From Alphaproteobacteria bacterium (GTDB taxonomy: Bacteria; Pseudomonadota; Alphaproteobacteria; Rhodospirillales; Rhodospirillaceae): DNA of 19,743 bases. The first letter of the stretch is position 1, and each line of letters begins with the position of its first letter. The stretch is from the NCBI GenBank assembly GCA_003250275.1, contig QKGW01000444.1:1-19743 (forward strand), given 5' to 3'. A program made the position numbers and the translations under genes. A model generated the notes under the pieces. It was not told the DNA's origin, ran no database searches, and saw only the letters and a list, made by a program, of their open reading frames with translations. Positions 7,102-14,884 of the stretch are shown here, piece after piece.

Positions 7102-8292
7102 TCACGCCGCGAGCGCGGCGGCGGCGCGTTCGATCCACTCGCGTTGCTGCGCCGGATCGGCCCCCTCGGCGGCGAGGATTCGCGCCATCGCCAGCGCCGC
7201 GCGACCGTTCACCGCGGCGGTCGCGCCGGGGCCGACGAGCGGCGAAAGCGCGGCGCGCGCGTCGGCGTAGGCCTCGGCGTGGAGCAGCGCCTCGGCGAGC
7301 GCGAGGCGGCTCTCCGGGTGATCGGCGTTGTCGGCGGTGAGCTGGCGCACCCGCTTCGCCTGGGCTTGGGCGTCCTCGCCCTTCCAGAGGTCGAGGTAGG
7401 CGCGCAGCACCACCGGCGAGGGCGCGGCGCGCCACTGCTGTTCGAGCACCTCGGCGGCCTTCTTGTCGCGGCCGTCGGCGACGTGGATGCGCGCGAGCGC
7501 GAGCGCCGCGGCGGCGTTCTCGGGAGCGAGGTCGAGGGCCTGGCGGGCGAGCTTGGCGGCGTCGCCGAGGCGGCCTTCCGCCTGCGCGGTTTCGGCGCGG
7601 GTCATCGCGAGACGGGCCTTCTCGGCGTCCGCGTCGGCGGTGGCGAACACGCCCTTCTTGCGCGCGGTTTCGAGCACCGCCTGGGCGTCGTCGAGTTTGC
7701 CCGCCTTGACGAACTCGTGATAGGCGGCCTGCGCCGCCCACGCGGCGAGCGGCGCGCGGGCGTAGGCGCGCGCGGCGAGGTCCGCGAGGCGCGGGTCGTC
7801 GGGCGGCAGGGTTTCGATCAGCCCGCGCAGACCGGCGAGTTCGGTTTCGGGGGTTTCCAGCAGCGCTTCGTAGTGCGCGCGCGCGGCGTCGAGGTCGCCC
7901 TTGGCGCGGTCGGCCCCGGCGGTGAGCAGGTGGGTGAGCTGCGGGTTCTTGAGGGTCTTGTCGGCGTCCTTGATGCAGCGGCGCGCGGTTTCGGCATCGC
8001 CGCCCGCGAGCGCGGTGACCGCCCCGGCGAGGGCGGCCGCGCCCTTCACCTGGCGGCGTTCGCGGCGGCTGCGGCCGATCCGCCCGGGCAGGCCGAGGAA
8101 GCCCGCGACGAAGCGCAGCAGCGCGTAGAGCACGAACGCCGCGAGCAGCACCGCGACGATCATCACCGGCACCGAAGTGTCGATCTGCCACGCCAGCCAG
8201 CGCAGCGACACGTCGCCGGGGTGATCGGCGAGCCACACCGCTCCGCCGACCATGGCGGCGACGAGGATCAGGTATCCGAAGATGCGGAACAT
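7102..8292 (-). CDS. hemY: HemY-like TPR membrane protein, heme biosynthesis operon
   Basis: The 396-residue product begins with two transmembrane helices (about residues 4-22 and 42-64) separated by HPGDVSLRWLAWQIDTSVP, the typical HemY_N region (short periplasmic loop with 'G.V...W..W.IETS'). The rest is soluble, alanine-rich and built of TPR-like helical pairs, for example VTALAGGDAETARRCIKDAD and LARQALDLAPENAAAALALAR. This is the proteobacterial HemY of the hemCDXY operon, not the protoporphyrinogen oxidase that bears the same name in Bacillus. Its role in tetrapyrrole synthesis is not well established; a scaffold-like function is often suggested. It starts three bases after the HemD-mitofilin frame ends, so the two are probably co-translated. 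Length and architecture are normal. Confidence 0.88.
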   Translation of the reverse strand: MFRIFGYLILVAAMVGGAVWLADHPGDVSLRWLAWQIDTSVPVMIVAVLLAAFVLYALLRFVAGFLGLPGRIGRSRRERRQVKGAAALAGAVTALAGGDAETARRCIKDADKTLKNPQLTHLLTAGADRAKGDLDAARAHYEALLETPETELAGLRGLIETLPPDDPRLADLAARAYARAPLAAWAAQAAYHEFVKAGKLDDAQAVLETARKKGVFATADADAEKARLAMTRAETAQAEGRLGDAAKLARQALDLAPENAAAALALARIHVADGRDKKAAEVLEQQWRAAPSPVVLRAYLDLWKGEDAQAQAKRVRQLTADNADHPESRLALAEALLHAEAYADARAALSPLVGPGATAAVNGRAALAMARILAAEGADPAQQREWIERAAAALAA

Positions 8293-8295
8293 CGG

Positions 8296-10404
8296 TCAGC
8301 CCCCCGTCTTCTGCGCGGGCTGCTGCATCGCGCTCGCGGCGACCCGGGCGAGCGCGTCCGAGGTCATCGTCGAGAGCGCCGCGTCGAGCCGCGCGCGGGC
8401 CTCGGCGCGGTCGATCCACGGCTTGAGCGCCGCGGCCACCGCCGGGTCCTGAACCGTCTTCAGTTCCTTCGCCGCGCCCGCGAGGTCGCCGCCGTCGAGC
8501 AGCTTCTCGGCGCGCGTGAGCACCGCGCCGACGCTGTCGGTATCGGCGTTGCCGTCGATGCGGCGGATGGTGACGAGGCCGGTGACGCGCGCCAGGGTCT
8601 TGTCGAGCAGGGTGTCGCCCGAGGGCGCGTTGGCGGCGCGGGCGGCGGCGGTGGCGACGCGCAGGAAGCCCTGACGCAACGACGCGACCGTCGGCACCCC
8701 GGCGGCGGCGCTGTCGCCGAACGGCCCGACCAGTGCATCGAACGCCGCCTTGTCCTCGGCGAGGGCACGGGCGGTGCGGAGTTCGGCGTCGAACGCCTGG
8801 CCGTCCTGCGCCTTGCTGCGCAGTTGCACCACCGCGAGGAGGTTGGCGAGCGAGGCGTCGTGGCGCGAGACCATCGCGCGGGCGACGTTCTCGACCTCGG
8901 AGATGCGGTCGTTGAGCTTGAGCACGCTCGCCGCCTCGGCGCGGGTCGCCTCGATGGTGTCGACGCGCTTGGCGAGGGTTTCGAATTCGTCGTGCTGCGC
9001 GATGCCGCGCTGCTCGATCTTGGAGGCGAGGCCCTTGTTGTTCTCGGCGAGCTGCTCGACGCGTCCGGCGATCAGGTCCATGCGGTGCTGGATGTCGCCG
9101 GTGGCGCCCGGCGCGACCTGCGGCGCAGCGCCTTCGGGCGCGGGCGCGCCGGATGCGACCGCGCGGAGACGCGAATCGAGGGCGGCGAGGCGCTCCTTGA
9201 GGGCGCCGATCTCGGCGACGACGTTGCCCGAGGGCGGCACCATCGCGTCGGTGACGTCGTCGACCATGCCGTTGAGGGTCTTGACCTCGGCGCGCAGGCG
9301 GGCGAGCTCGGTGCGGTTGGCGTCGACGTTCTGTTCGAGCTTGGCGATCAGGGTGCGGGTTTCGCTCGCCGGGAGATCCGGCAGGTAGCTGCGGTAGGGC
9401 TCCGGCACCTTGTCGCGCCAGTAGGGGATCGAGGCGTAGCCCGCCAGACCCGCGATGATCACGAGCAGGATCGCGATGGTGACGAAGCGTCCGCCGCCGC
9501 CGCCCGATTGCGCCTCCTCCTCGACCTCCTCGCCCGACGCCTCGTCGGCGGGGGACTCGTCGGCCTCGCGCTCGGCCTCCGCCTCGACCGTCGCCGGCAC
9601 CGGCGCCTCGCCTTCGGCTTCTTTTTCAGGGGTCATCGTCTCGTCTCCACCGTTTGCCTCCGCCGCGGGGGCCGCGACATGCTGATCGTCCGCCGGCCGG
9701 TCCTCGTCGAGCACCGCCAGCAACGCCTCCTGCTCCGGTTTCGCGGCGACGCGGATCGCGCGCCAGTGCACGGCGCGCAGGGTCTTCGCCACCGCCGCCG
9801 ACAGCGCATAGGCCGTAACTTCGGCCAAGTGCCCGTCGACGCCCGCATTTTTAGCCAGAGTAACGAAAGTCTCGGCGGTTCGGGGCGAAAAAAACAAGAC
9901 GGCGTCGATGCGCGCGGTTTTCAAGGCGTCGACGAGCTCGTCGGAGAGCGCCACCGCGGTGCGGGATTCGTAAAGTTGGGTCTTGCGCACCTCGAATCCG
10001 TGTGACGCCAGAGCGCCTTGCAGATCGCCCGCGGTGACGTTGGCGGCGACGTGGAGGAGCGCGCCGGCCTTGGGATCGAGGTCTTGAACGATGAGCGCGG
10101 CGAGGGCGGCGACGTCGCCGCCCGCCGGATGCACGTGGGTGTAGCCGAGGCGCTTCGCCTCCGCCGCCGAGGCGTCGCCGACGGTGTAGACGAGCACGTC
10201 GCGCTCGCCGCTCGCCGCCGCCATCGCGCGCGCGCCGTTGGCGCTGGTGAAGAGAACCGCCTGCACGCCGGTGAGATCGACCACCGGCGCCGCCACCGGC
10301 AGCACCGCGAGCATCGGCTCGACCATCACCGCGTAGCCGCGGGCCTCGAGCAGGTGCCGGGTGTGGGAGGCGTCTTCGTGGGGCCGCGTGATCAGGACGC
10401 GCAT
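8296..10404 (-). CDS. hemD: Uroporphyrinogen-III synthase (HemD) fused to mitofilin/HemX-like membrane protein
   Basis: One uninterrupted 702-codon frame joins two proteins. Residues 1 to about 235 are HemD: MRVLITRPHEDASHTRHLLE, then VLFTSANGARAM, LVYTVGDASAAEAKRLGY, and DAVLFFSPRTAETFV are the usual landmarks. HemD cyclises hydroxymethylbilane to uroporphyrinogen III. Residues 236-306 are a low-complexity, acidic linker (many Glu, Ala). Residues 307-325 form one transmembrane helix, and the rest is a coiled-coil and helical domain of the mitofilin/HemX-like type often found beside alphaproteobacterial hemD. The start at 10404 has GGAGGAG a few bases upstream. Met257 lies at the junction with its own good ribosome binding site, so a separate C-terminal protein of 446 residues may also be made. 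Fused HemD-HemX proteins are known in some betaproteobacteria. A sequencing or mutational loss of the hemD stop is the alternative. Confidence 0.85.
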   Translation of the reverse strand: MRVLITRPHEDASHTRHLLEARGYAVMVEPMLAVLPVAAPVVDLTGVQAVLFTSANGARAMAAASGERDVLVYTVGDASAAEAKRLGYTHVHPAGGDVAALAALIVQDLDPKAGALLHVAANVTAGDLQGALASHGFEVRKTQLYESRTAVALSDELVDALKTARIDAVLFFSPRTAETFVTLAKNAGVDGHLAEVTAYALSAAVAKTLRAVHWRAIRVAAKPEQEALLAVLDEDRPADDQHVAAPAAEANGGDETMTPEKEAEGEAPVPATVEAEAEREADESPADEASGEEVEEEAQSGGGGGRFVTIAILLVIIAGLAGYASIPYWRDKVPEPYRSYLPDLPASETRTLIAKLEQNVDANRTELARLRAEVKTLNGMVDDVTDAMVPPSGNVVAEIGALKERLAALDSRLRAVASGAPAPEGAAPQVAPGATGDIQHRMDLIAGRVEQLAENNKGLASKIEQRGIAQHDEFETLAKRVDTIEATRAEAASVLKLNDRISEVENVARAMVSRHDASLANLLAVVQLRSKAQDGQAFDAELRTARALAEDKAAFDALVGPFGDSAAAGVPTVASLRQGFLRVATAAARAANAPSGDTLLDKTLARVTGLVTIRRIDGNADTDSVGAVLTRAEKLLDGGDLAGAAKELKTVQDPAVAAALKPWIDRAEARARLDAALSTMTSDALARVAASAMQQPAQKTGG
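9634..9650 (-). promoter_or_regulatory. Internal ribosome binding site and ATG at the HemD/mitofilin-like junction
   Basis: On the minus strand GGTGGAGACGAGACG precedes an ATG at 9636, with GGAG eight bases before the start. The ATG is in frame with HemD and opens MTPEKEAEGEAPVP, which reads like a natural N-terminus for the mitofilin-like protein. The same bases read ATGA, so a stop codon lies in the next frame, the arrangement expected if hemD had once ended here. Confidence 0.5.
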
Positions 10405-10425
10405 CGCTCTCCTCCGTGGTGCATT

Positions 10426-11340
10426 TTAGCGGCTTGCCGCCTTGACCTCCTCGCCCGCGTCGGTGCCGAGAGCCTCGGCATCCGCCGCGTCGCCCGCACG
10501 GCGGGCTTCGAAAATTCGGGATCCGTCGGTGCGCGCGAGGCGGCCGAGGAATTCGAGGCGGCCATCGGCGCCGAGGCGCGCGAGACCGCCGATCGGGGTG
10601 CGGCAGGAGCCGTCGAGCACGCGCAGGAAGGCGCGCTCGCACGCCACCGCCGCGAAGGTGGAGGCATCCGCGATGCGCGACAGCCATTCCTGCACCCGCG
10701 CGTCGTCGGTGCGGCAGGTGATGCCGATCGCGCCCTGCGCCACCGCCGGCAGCATCTCCTCGACCGAAAGAATCCCCGACGCCTTGTCGGCGAGGCCGAG
10801 GCGCCGCAATCCGGCGAGCGCGAGCAGGGTCGCGTCGACGACGCCGTCGGCGAGCTTGGTCAGGCGCGATTGGACGTTGCCGCGGAAGTTCACCACCTTG
10901 ATATCGGGCCGCCGCGCGAGGATGAACGCGCCGCGGCGCAGGCTCGCGGTGCCGACCACCGCGCCCGGCGGCAGCGCGTCGATCGAGGCGGCGACCGGCG
11001 ACAGGAAGGCGTCGCGCGGGTCCTCGCGCGGCAACATGCACGGCAGGTCGATGCCATCGGGCAGCCAGGTCGGCACGTCCTTCATCGAATGCACCGCGAT
11101 GTCGATGCGGCGCTCCAGCATCGCCTCGTCGATCTCCTTGGTGAACAGGCCCTTGCCGCCCGCCTCGGCGAGGGGGCGGTCGAGAATCCGGTCGCCGCTG
11201 GTCTTGATCACCTCGACCGCGATGGCGTCCGCCGCCGCGAGTTCCGGCACCGCCGCGCGCAAGGCGGCCGCAACCATGTCGGTCTGGGCCAACGCGAGGG
11301 GGCTGCCGCGGGTTCCGATGATGAGAAGCGGGTGGGACAT
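10426..11340 (-). CDS. hemC: Hydroxymethylbilane synthase (porphobilinogen deaminase)
   Basis: The 304-residue cytoplasmic enzyme joins four porphobilinogen units into hydroxymethylbilane, the substrate of HemD encoded immediately downstream. Landmarks are IGTRGSPLALAQ at the N-terminus, KGLFTKEIDEAML, the catalytic aspartate in HSMKDVP (Asp88), EDPRDAF, GTASLRRGAF, FRGNVQSRL, and the dipyrromethane-cofactor cysteine in DGSCRTPIGG (Cys246). Length matches the family. Only 21 bases separate it from hemD. It is transcribed divergently from tsaD across a 104-base gap, an arrangement common in alphaproteobacteria. Confidence 0.97.
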   Translation of the reverse strand: MSHPLLIIGTRGSPLALAQTDMVAAALRAAVPELAAADAIAVEVIKTSGDRILDRPLAEAGGKGLFTKEIDEAMLERRIDIAVHSMKDVPTWLPDGIDLPCMLPREDPRDAFLSPVAASIDALPPGAVVGTASLRRGAFILARRPDIKVVNFRGNVQSRLTKLADGVVDATLLALAGLRRLGLADKASGILSVEEMLPAVAQGAIGITCRTDDARVQEWLSRIADASTFAAVACERAFLRVLDGSCRTPIGGLARLGADGRLEFLGRLARTDGSRIFEARRAGDAADAEALGTDAGEEVKAASR

Positions 11341-11444
11341 GGACGCACAACTCTGGTAAATCGACGGACTGGCCGGGCTTTCCCCGGCGCTTTACCTGTT
11401 GTAGAGATTGGCCCCGCGCCTGCAAAGGGGTATTTGACGAAGCG
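11341..11444. promoter_or_regulatory. Divergent hemC/tsaD promoter region
   Basis: This 104-base gap must hold the promoters for the hem genes (minus) and the tsaD group (plus). A hairpin with six-base arms, GCCGGG-CTTTC-CCCGGC (11372-11388), lies in the likely hemC leader. On the minus strand TTGCAG and TACAAC are separated by 16 bases and are a weak candidate -35/-10 pair for hemC. I found no convincing pair for tsaD. Individual promoter elements are therefore uncertain; the divergent layout is certain. Confidence 0.5.
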
Positions 11445-12500
11445 ATGATCATCCTCGGCATCGAGACCAGCTGCGACGAAACCGCCGCCGCCATCGTCGG
11501 CGACGACCGGCGGGTGCTGTCCAACGTGATCGCCTCGCAGATCGCGACGCACCGTCCGTTCGGCGGCGTGGTGCCGGAAATCGCCGCGCGCGCCCACCTC
11601 GGGCTGATCGACGGCGTAGTGCGCCAGGCGCTCGACGAAGCGGGCGTCGGCATCGGCGAGATCGGCGCGGTCGCCGCCGCCGCCGGGCCGGGCCTGATCG
11701 GCGGCGTGCTCGTCGGCGTCACCGCCGCCAAGGCGATCGCGGCGGCGCGCGGCATTCCGTTCGTCGCGGTCAACCACCTCGAAGGCCACGCCCTCACCGC
11801 GCGCCTCACCGACGACGTGCCGTTCCCCTACCTGCTGCTGCTCACCTCGGGCGGCCACTGCCAGACCCTGATCGTGCGCGGTCCGGGCGACTACACCCGC
11901 CTCGGCACCACTATCGACGACGCGGCGGGCGAGGCGTTCGACAAGACCGCGAAGATGATGGGCCTGCCCTACCCCGGCGGCCCGGAGATCGAGCGCCGCT
12001 CGGCGGGCGGCGACGCCAAGCGCTTTCCGCTGCCGCGCCCGATGAAGGGCGCGCCGGGCTGCGACTTCTCCTTCTCCGGCCTCAAGACCGCGGTGCGCCA
12101 GACCCTCGACAAGCTGCCCGGCCCGCCGACCGAGACCGACGTCGCCGACCTCTGCGCCGCGATCCAGGCGGCGATCACCGACAGCCTCTGCGCCCGCCTC
12201 AAGCCCGCGCTCAAAGCCTTTCGCGAGGCCTGTCCGGAGGGTCGGCACCTCGTCGTCGCGGGCGGCGTCGCCGCCAACCGGCCGCTGCGCGCGGCGCTCG
12301 ACGCGCTCGCGCACAAATCCGGGCTTGCCTTCGTCGCGCCGCCGCTGCCACTCTGCACCGACAACGGCGCGATGATCGCCTGGGCCGGAATCGAACGGCT
12401 GCGCACCGCCGGCGGCGATCCGCTCGACTTCAAGCCGCGGCCGCGCTGGCCGCTCGACGGCACCGCGCCGAAGGCGCGCGGCGCCGGCATCAAAGCCTAA
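11445..12500 (+). CDS. tsaD: tRNA N6-adenosine threonylcarbamoyltransferase TsaD
   Basis: The 351-residue protein transfers threonylcarbamoyl to A37 of tRNAs that read ANN codons, working with TsaB and TsaE in the cytoplasm. It has the ASKHA-fold start GIETSCDETAAAIV, the metal-binding pair in NHLEGHALTA (His111, His115), LLLLTSGGHCQ, GTTIDDAAGEAFDKTAKMMG and GVAANRPLR. The terminal metal aspartate is in LCTDNGAMIAW. All family landmarks are present and length is normal. It heads the plus-strand gene group, with gpsA only 14 bases downstream. Confidence 0.97.
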   Translation: MIILGIETSCDETAAAIVGDDRRVLSNVIASQIATHRPFGGVVPEIAARAHLGLIDGVVRQALDEAGVGIGEIGAVAAAAGPGLIGGVLVGVTAAKAIAAARGIPFVAVNHLEGHALTARLTDDVPFPYLLLLTSGGHCQTLIVRGPGDYTRLGTTIDDAAGEAFDKTAKMMGLPYPGGPEIERRSAGGDAKRFPLPRPMKGAPGCDFSFSGLKTAVRQTLDKLPGPPTETDVADLCAAIQAAITDSLCARLKPALKAFREACPEGRHLVVAGGVAANRPLRAALDALAHKSGLAFVAPPLPLCTDNGAMIAWAGIERLRTAGGDPLDFKPRPRWPLDGTAPKARGAGIKA

Positions 12501-12514
12501 TTCGGGGAGTTTTC

Positions 12515-13507
12515 ATGGAACGGATCGGCATCGTCGGCGCGGGCGCGTGGGGCACCGCCTTGGCCATCACCGCGGCGCGCGCGGGACGTCCGGTGACGAT
12601 CTGGGCGCACGAGCCCGACGTCGTCGAGGGCATCAACGCCGCCCACGAGAACGGCGTGTTCCTCCCCGGCATCGCCCTCGACGACGGCATCGTCGCGACC
12701 ACCAGCCTCGCCGAGATCGCCAAGTCCGACGTGATCCTGTGGGTGACGCCGGCGCAGTTCGTGCGCCCGGTGCTGCGCGAGTTCGCCCGCCACTACCGCC
12801 CCGGCACGCCGGTGGTGATGTGCGCCAAGGGGATCGAGGAAGGCAGCTTCGCGCTGATGAGCGACGTTCTCGCCGAGGAACTGCCGAAGGCCCCCTGGGG
12901 CGTGCTCTCCGGCCCGACCTTCGCGATCGAGGTCGCCAAGGGCCAGCCCACCGCGATCACCCTCGCCTGCGAGGACGAAGCCCTCGCCGCGCGCCTCGCC
13001 CACGCGCTCGGCACCCCGACCTTCCGCCCCTATTGGTCGCAGGACGTGATCGCCGCCGAAGTCGGCGGCGCGGTGAAGAACGTCCTCGCGATCGCCTGCG
13101 GCATCGTTTCGGGGCGCAACCTCGGCCACAACGCGCAGGCCGCGCTGATCACCCGCGGCATCGCCGAGATCACCCGCCTCGCGGTCGCGCGCGGCGCGCA
13201 GCCGGTGTCGCTGATGGGCCTCGCCGGCCTCGGCGATTTGATCCTCACCGCGACCTCGATGATGTCGCGCAACTTCTCGCTCGGCGCGGCGCTGGGCGAG
13301 GGCCGCAGCCTCGACGCGGTGCTCGGCGAACGCCGCGCCGTGACCGAGGGCGTGTTCACCGCCCGCGCGGTGCGCGGACTCGCCGCCAAGACCGGCATCG
13401 ACATGCCGATCGCCTGCGCCATCGCCGAGGTGCTGTTCGACGGCGCCGAGATCGGCTCCACCATCACCAACCTGCTCGCGCGGCCGCTCCGCGCCGAGCG
13501 CGACTGA
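12515..13507 (+). CDS. gpsA: Glycerol-3-phosphate dehydrogenase [NAD(P)+]
   Basis: The 330-residue enzyme reduces dihydroxyacetone phosphate to sn-glycerol 3-phosphate for phospholipid synthesis. The nucleotide-binding loop is VGAGAWGTALA (residues 7-17). CAKGIE holds Lys105, LSGPTFAIEVAKGQPTA is the typical middle motif, and the catalytic Lys188 lies in EVGGAVKNVLAIACGI. GLAGLGDLILTATS and SRNFSLGAALGEG complete the family pattern. GGGGAGTTTTC precedes the ATG. It is packed 14 bases after tsaD and 16 bases before the YciI gene. Confidence 0.97.
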   Translation: MERIGIVGAGAWGTALAITAARAGRPVTIWAHEPDVVEGINAAHENGVFLPGIALDDGIVATTSLAEIAKSDVILWVTPAQFVRPVLREFARHYRPGTPVVMCAKGIEEGSFALMSDVLAEELPKAPWGVLSGPTFAIEVAKGQPTAITLACEDEALAARLAHALGTPTFRPYWSQDVIAAEVGGAVKNVLAIACGIVSGRNLGHNAQAALITRGIAEITRLAVARGAQPVSLMGLAGLGDLILTATSMMSRNFSLGAALGEGRSLDAVLGERRAVTEGVFTARAVRGLAAKTGIDMPIACAIAEVLFDGAEIGSTITNLLARPLRAERD

Positions 13508-13523
13508 CCACGGGAGAAGACCC

Positions 13524-13799
13524 ATGCTGTTCGCCGTCACCTGCCTCGACAAGCCCGGCGCCCTCGAAATCCGCCTCGCCAACCGCGCCGCCCACCTCGA
13601 ATACGCGGGCGCGCTGCCGCTCGTCGCGGGCGGCCCGATGCTCTCCGACGACGGCGCGACGATGGTCGGCTCGCTGCTGGTGATCGAGGCGCCCGACCGC
13701 GCCAGCCTCGAAGCCACCCTCGCCCAGGACCCCTACGCCAAGGCCGGCCTGTTCGAGAGCGTGACGATCCGTCCGTTCAAGAAGGTGTTCCCGAAGTAA
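13524..13799 (+). CDS. YciI family protein
   Basis: This 91-residue protein has the YciI (YCII-related, ferredoxin-like fold) pattern: MLFAVTCLDKPGALEIRLAN, then a conserved histidine in RAAHLEYAG (His24), GPMLSDDG, GSLLVIEAPDRASLEA, DPYAKAGLFESVTIRPF, and a KKVF ending. The invariant His and a nearby Asp suggest a small enzyme, but no general function is known for the family. It follows gpsA by 16 bases with GGGAGAAGA as the ribosome binding site, and lies in the tsaD-gpsA-YciI-EVE order often seen in alphaproteobacteria. Confidence 0.9.
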   Translation: MLFAVTCLDKPGALEIRLANRAAHLEYAGALPLVAGGPMLSDDGATMVGSLLVIEAPDRASLEATLAQDPYAKAGLFESVTIRPFKKVFPK

Positions 13800-13856
13800 G
13801 GCCCTTTTTTTCCGGGGGTTGGGGACGCATCTAGGGAACATCAGGGAGGTGCGATC

Positions 13857-14270
13857 ATGGCCCATTGGCTGTTGAAGTCGGAACCCGGCGAGTGGAGCTG
13901 GGACGACCAGACCCAGGTCGACCGCGAGGCGTGGACCGGGGTGCGCAACCACCTCGCGGCGCGCCACCTGCGGGCGATGCGCGCGGGCGACACCGCGTTC
14001 TTCTATCACTCGGTGTCGGAGAAGCGCATCGTCGGCGTCGTCGAGATCGTCGGCGAGGCGGAACCCGATCCCACCGATCCCTCCGGCAAGTTCGTGCTCG
14101 TCTGGGTCAAGGCCAGGGCGCCGCTCGCCACCCCCGTCGACCTCGCGACGATCAAGGCCGACCCCGAACTCGCCGAACTGCCGCTGGTGCGGCAGTCGCG
14201 GCTTTCGGTGATGCCGATCCCCGACGACGCCTGGGCGAAGCTCTGCGAGATGGGCGGGGTGGCGCGATGA
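13857..14270 (+). CDS. EVE domain (PUA-like) protein
   Basis: The 137-residue protein is a single EVE domain: MAHWLLKSEPGEWSWDDQ at the start (typical 'YWL.KSEP...S..D'), WTGVRNHLAARHLRAMRAGD, AFFYHS, VGVVEIVGEAEPDPTDPSG and LVRQSRLSVMPI. EVE domains belong to the PUA-like fold and are thought to bind modified nucleic-acid bases; human THYN1 is a relative. GGGAGGTG lies seven to eight bases before the ATG. A 57-base gap with a T7 run separates it from the YciI gene. Its stop overlaps the HAD gene start (ATGA). The sequence gives no specific role. Confidence 0.93.
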   Translation: MAHWLLKSEPGEWSWDDQTQVDREAWTGVRNHLAARHLRAMRAGDTAFFYHSVSEKRIVGVVEIVGEAEPDPTDPSGKFVLVWVKARAPLATPVDLATIKADPELAELPLVRQSRLSVMPIPDDAWAKLCEMGGVAR

Positions 14271-14884
14271 TCCGCTGCGTCGTCTTCGACTTCGACGGCA
14301 CCCTGGTGATGTCGAACGGCATCAAGCGCCAGGGCTTCTACGCCGTCACCGACCCGGCGCACGCCGAAACCATGACCGCGCTGCTCGCCGACCCGCCGGG
14401 CGACCGCTACGCGATCTTCGCCGCGTTCGGCGCGCGCTTCGGCCTCGACGCGGGCGAGCTCGCCGACGCCTACGGCCAGTGGTGCGAAGACACCATCCTC
14501 GCCGCGCCGGAGCGCAGCGGCGCGAGCGAAATCCTCGCGCGGCTGAAGCGCGACGGCCTCAAGATCTGGATCAACTCGGCGACCCCGGAAGCGCCGCTGC
14601 GCGCGCTGGTCAAGCGCCGCTACCCCTCCGGCAGCTTCGACGGCGTGCTCGGCGGCCACGCCCGCAAGGTTCCCAACCTCCACGCGGTGCTCGCCGCCGA
14701 GGGCCTTTCCCCAACCGAGATCCTGATGGTCGGCGACGGCTTCGACGACCGCGACGCGGCGCGCGAGATCGGCTGCGCCTTCGCCGGGCTCGACCGCGGC
14801 ACCCTCGCGGCGCGGCCCGACTGCGGCCCGCTGTTCGTCGACCTGCGCGAGATCGAACCGCTGCTTTCGGAGGTGCCGGCATGA
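14267..14884 (+). CDS. HAD family hydrolase (probable phosphatase)
   Basis: The 205-residue protein carries the HAD motifs in order. Motif I is VFDFDGTLV (nucleophile Asp8, acid/base Asp10), motif II is INSATPE (Ser104), motif III is HARK (Lys134), and motif IV is VGDGFDDRDAA (Asp157, Asp160, Asp161). The cap between motifs I and II is helical, as in class I phosphatases of the Gph type. It starts inside the EVE stop and ends inside the phosphomannomutase start, both ATGA overlaps, so expression is linked to the sugar gene downstream. A sugar-phosphate or other metabolite phosphatase role is likely; the substrate cannot be read from the sequence. Confidence 0.88.
   Translation: MIRCVVFDFDGTLVMSNGIKRQGFYAVTDPAHAETMTALLADPPGDRYAIFAAFGARFGLDAGELADAYGQWCEDTILAAPERSGASEILARLKRDGLKIWINSATPEAPLRALVKRRYPSGSFDGVLGGHARKVPNLHAVLAAEGLSPTEILMVGDGFDDRDAAREIGCAFAGLDRGTLAARPDCGPLFVDLREIEPLLSEVPA

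Noticed and set aside
7102..8292. Protoporphyrinogen oxidase (the Bacillus-type HemY)
   Set aside because: The protein has two N-terminal helices and TPR-like repeats and no FAD-binding GxGxxG motif; it is the unrelated proteobacterial HemY.
13801..13811. T7 run after the YciI gene as an intrinsic terminator
   Set aside because: No stable hairpin could be drawn immediately upstream of the T-run on the plus strand, so the structure needed for intrinsic termination is missing.
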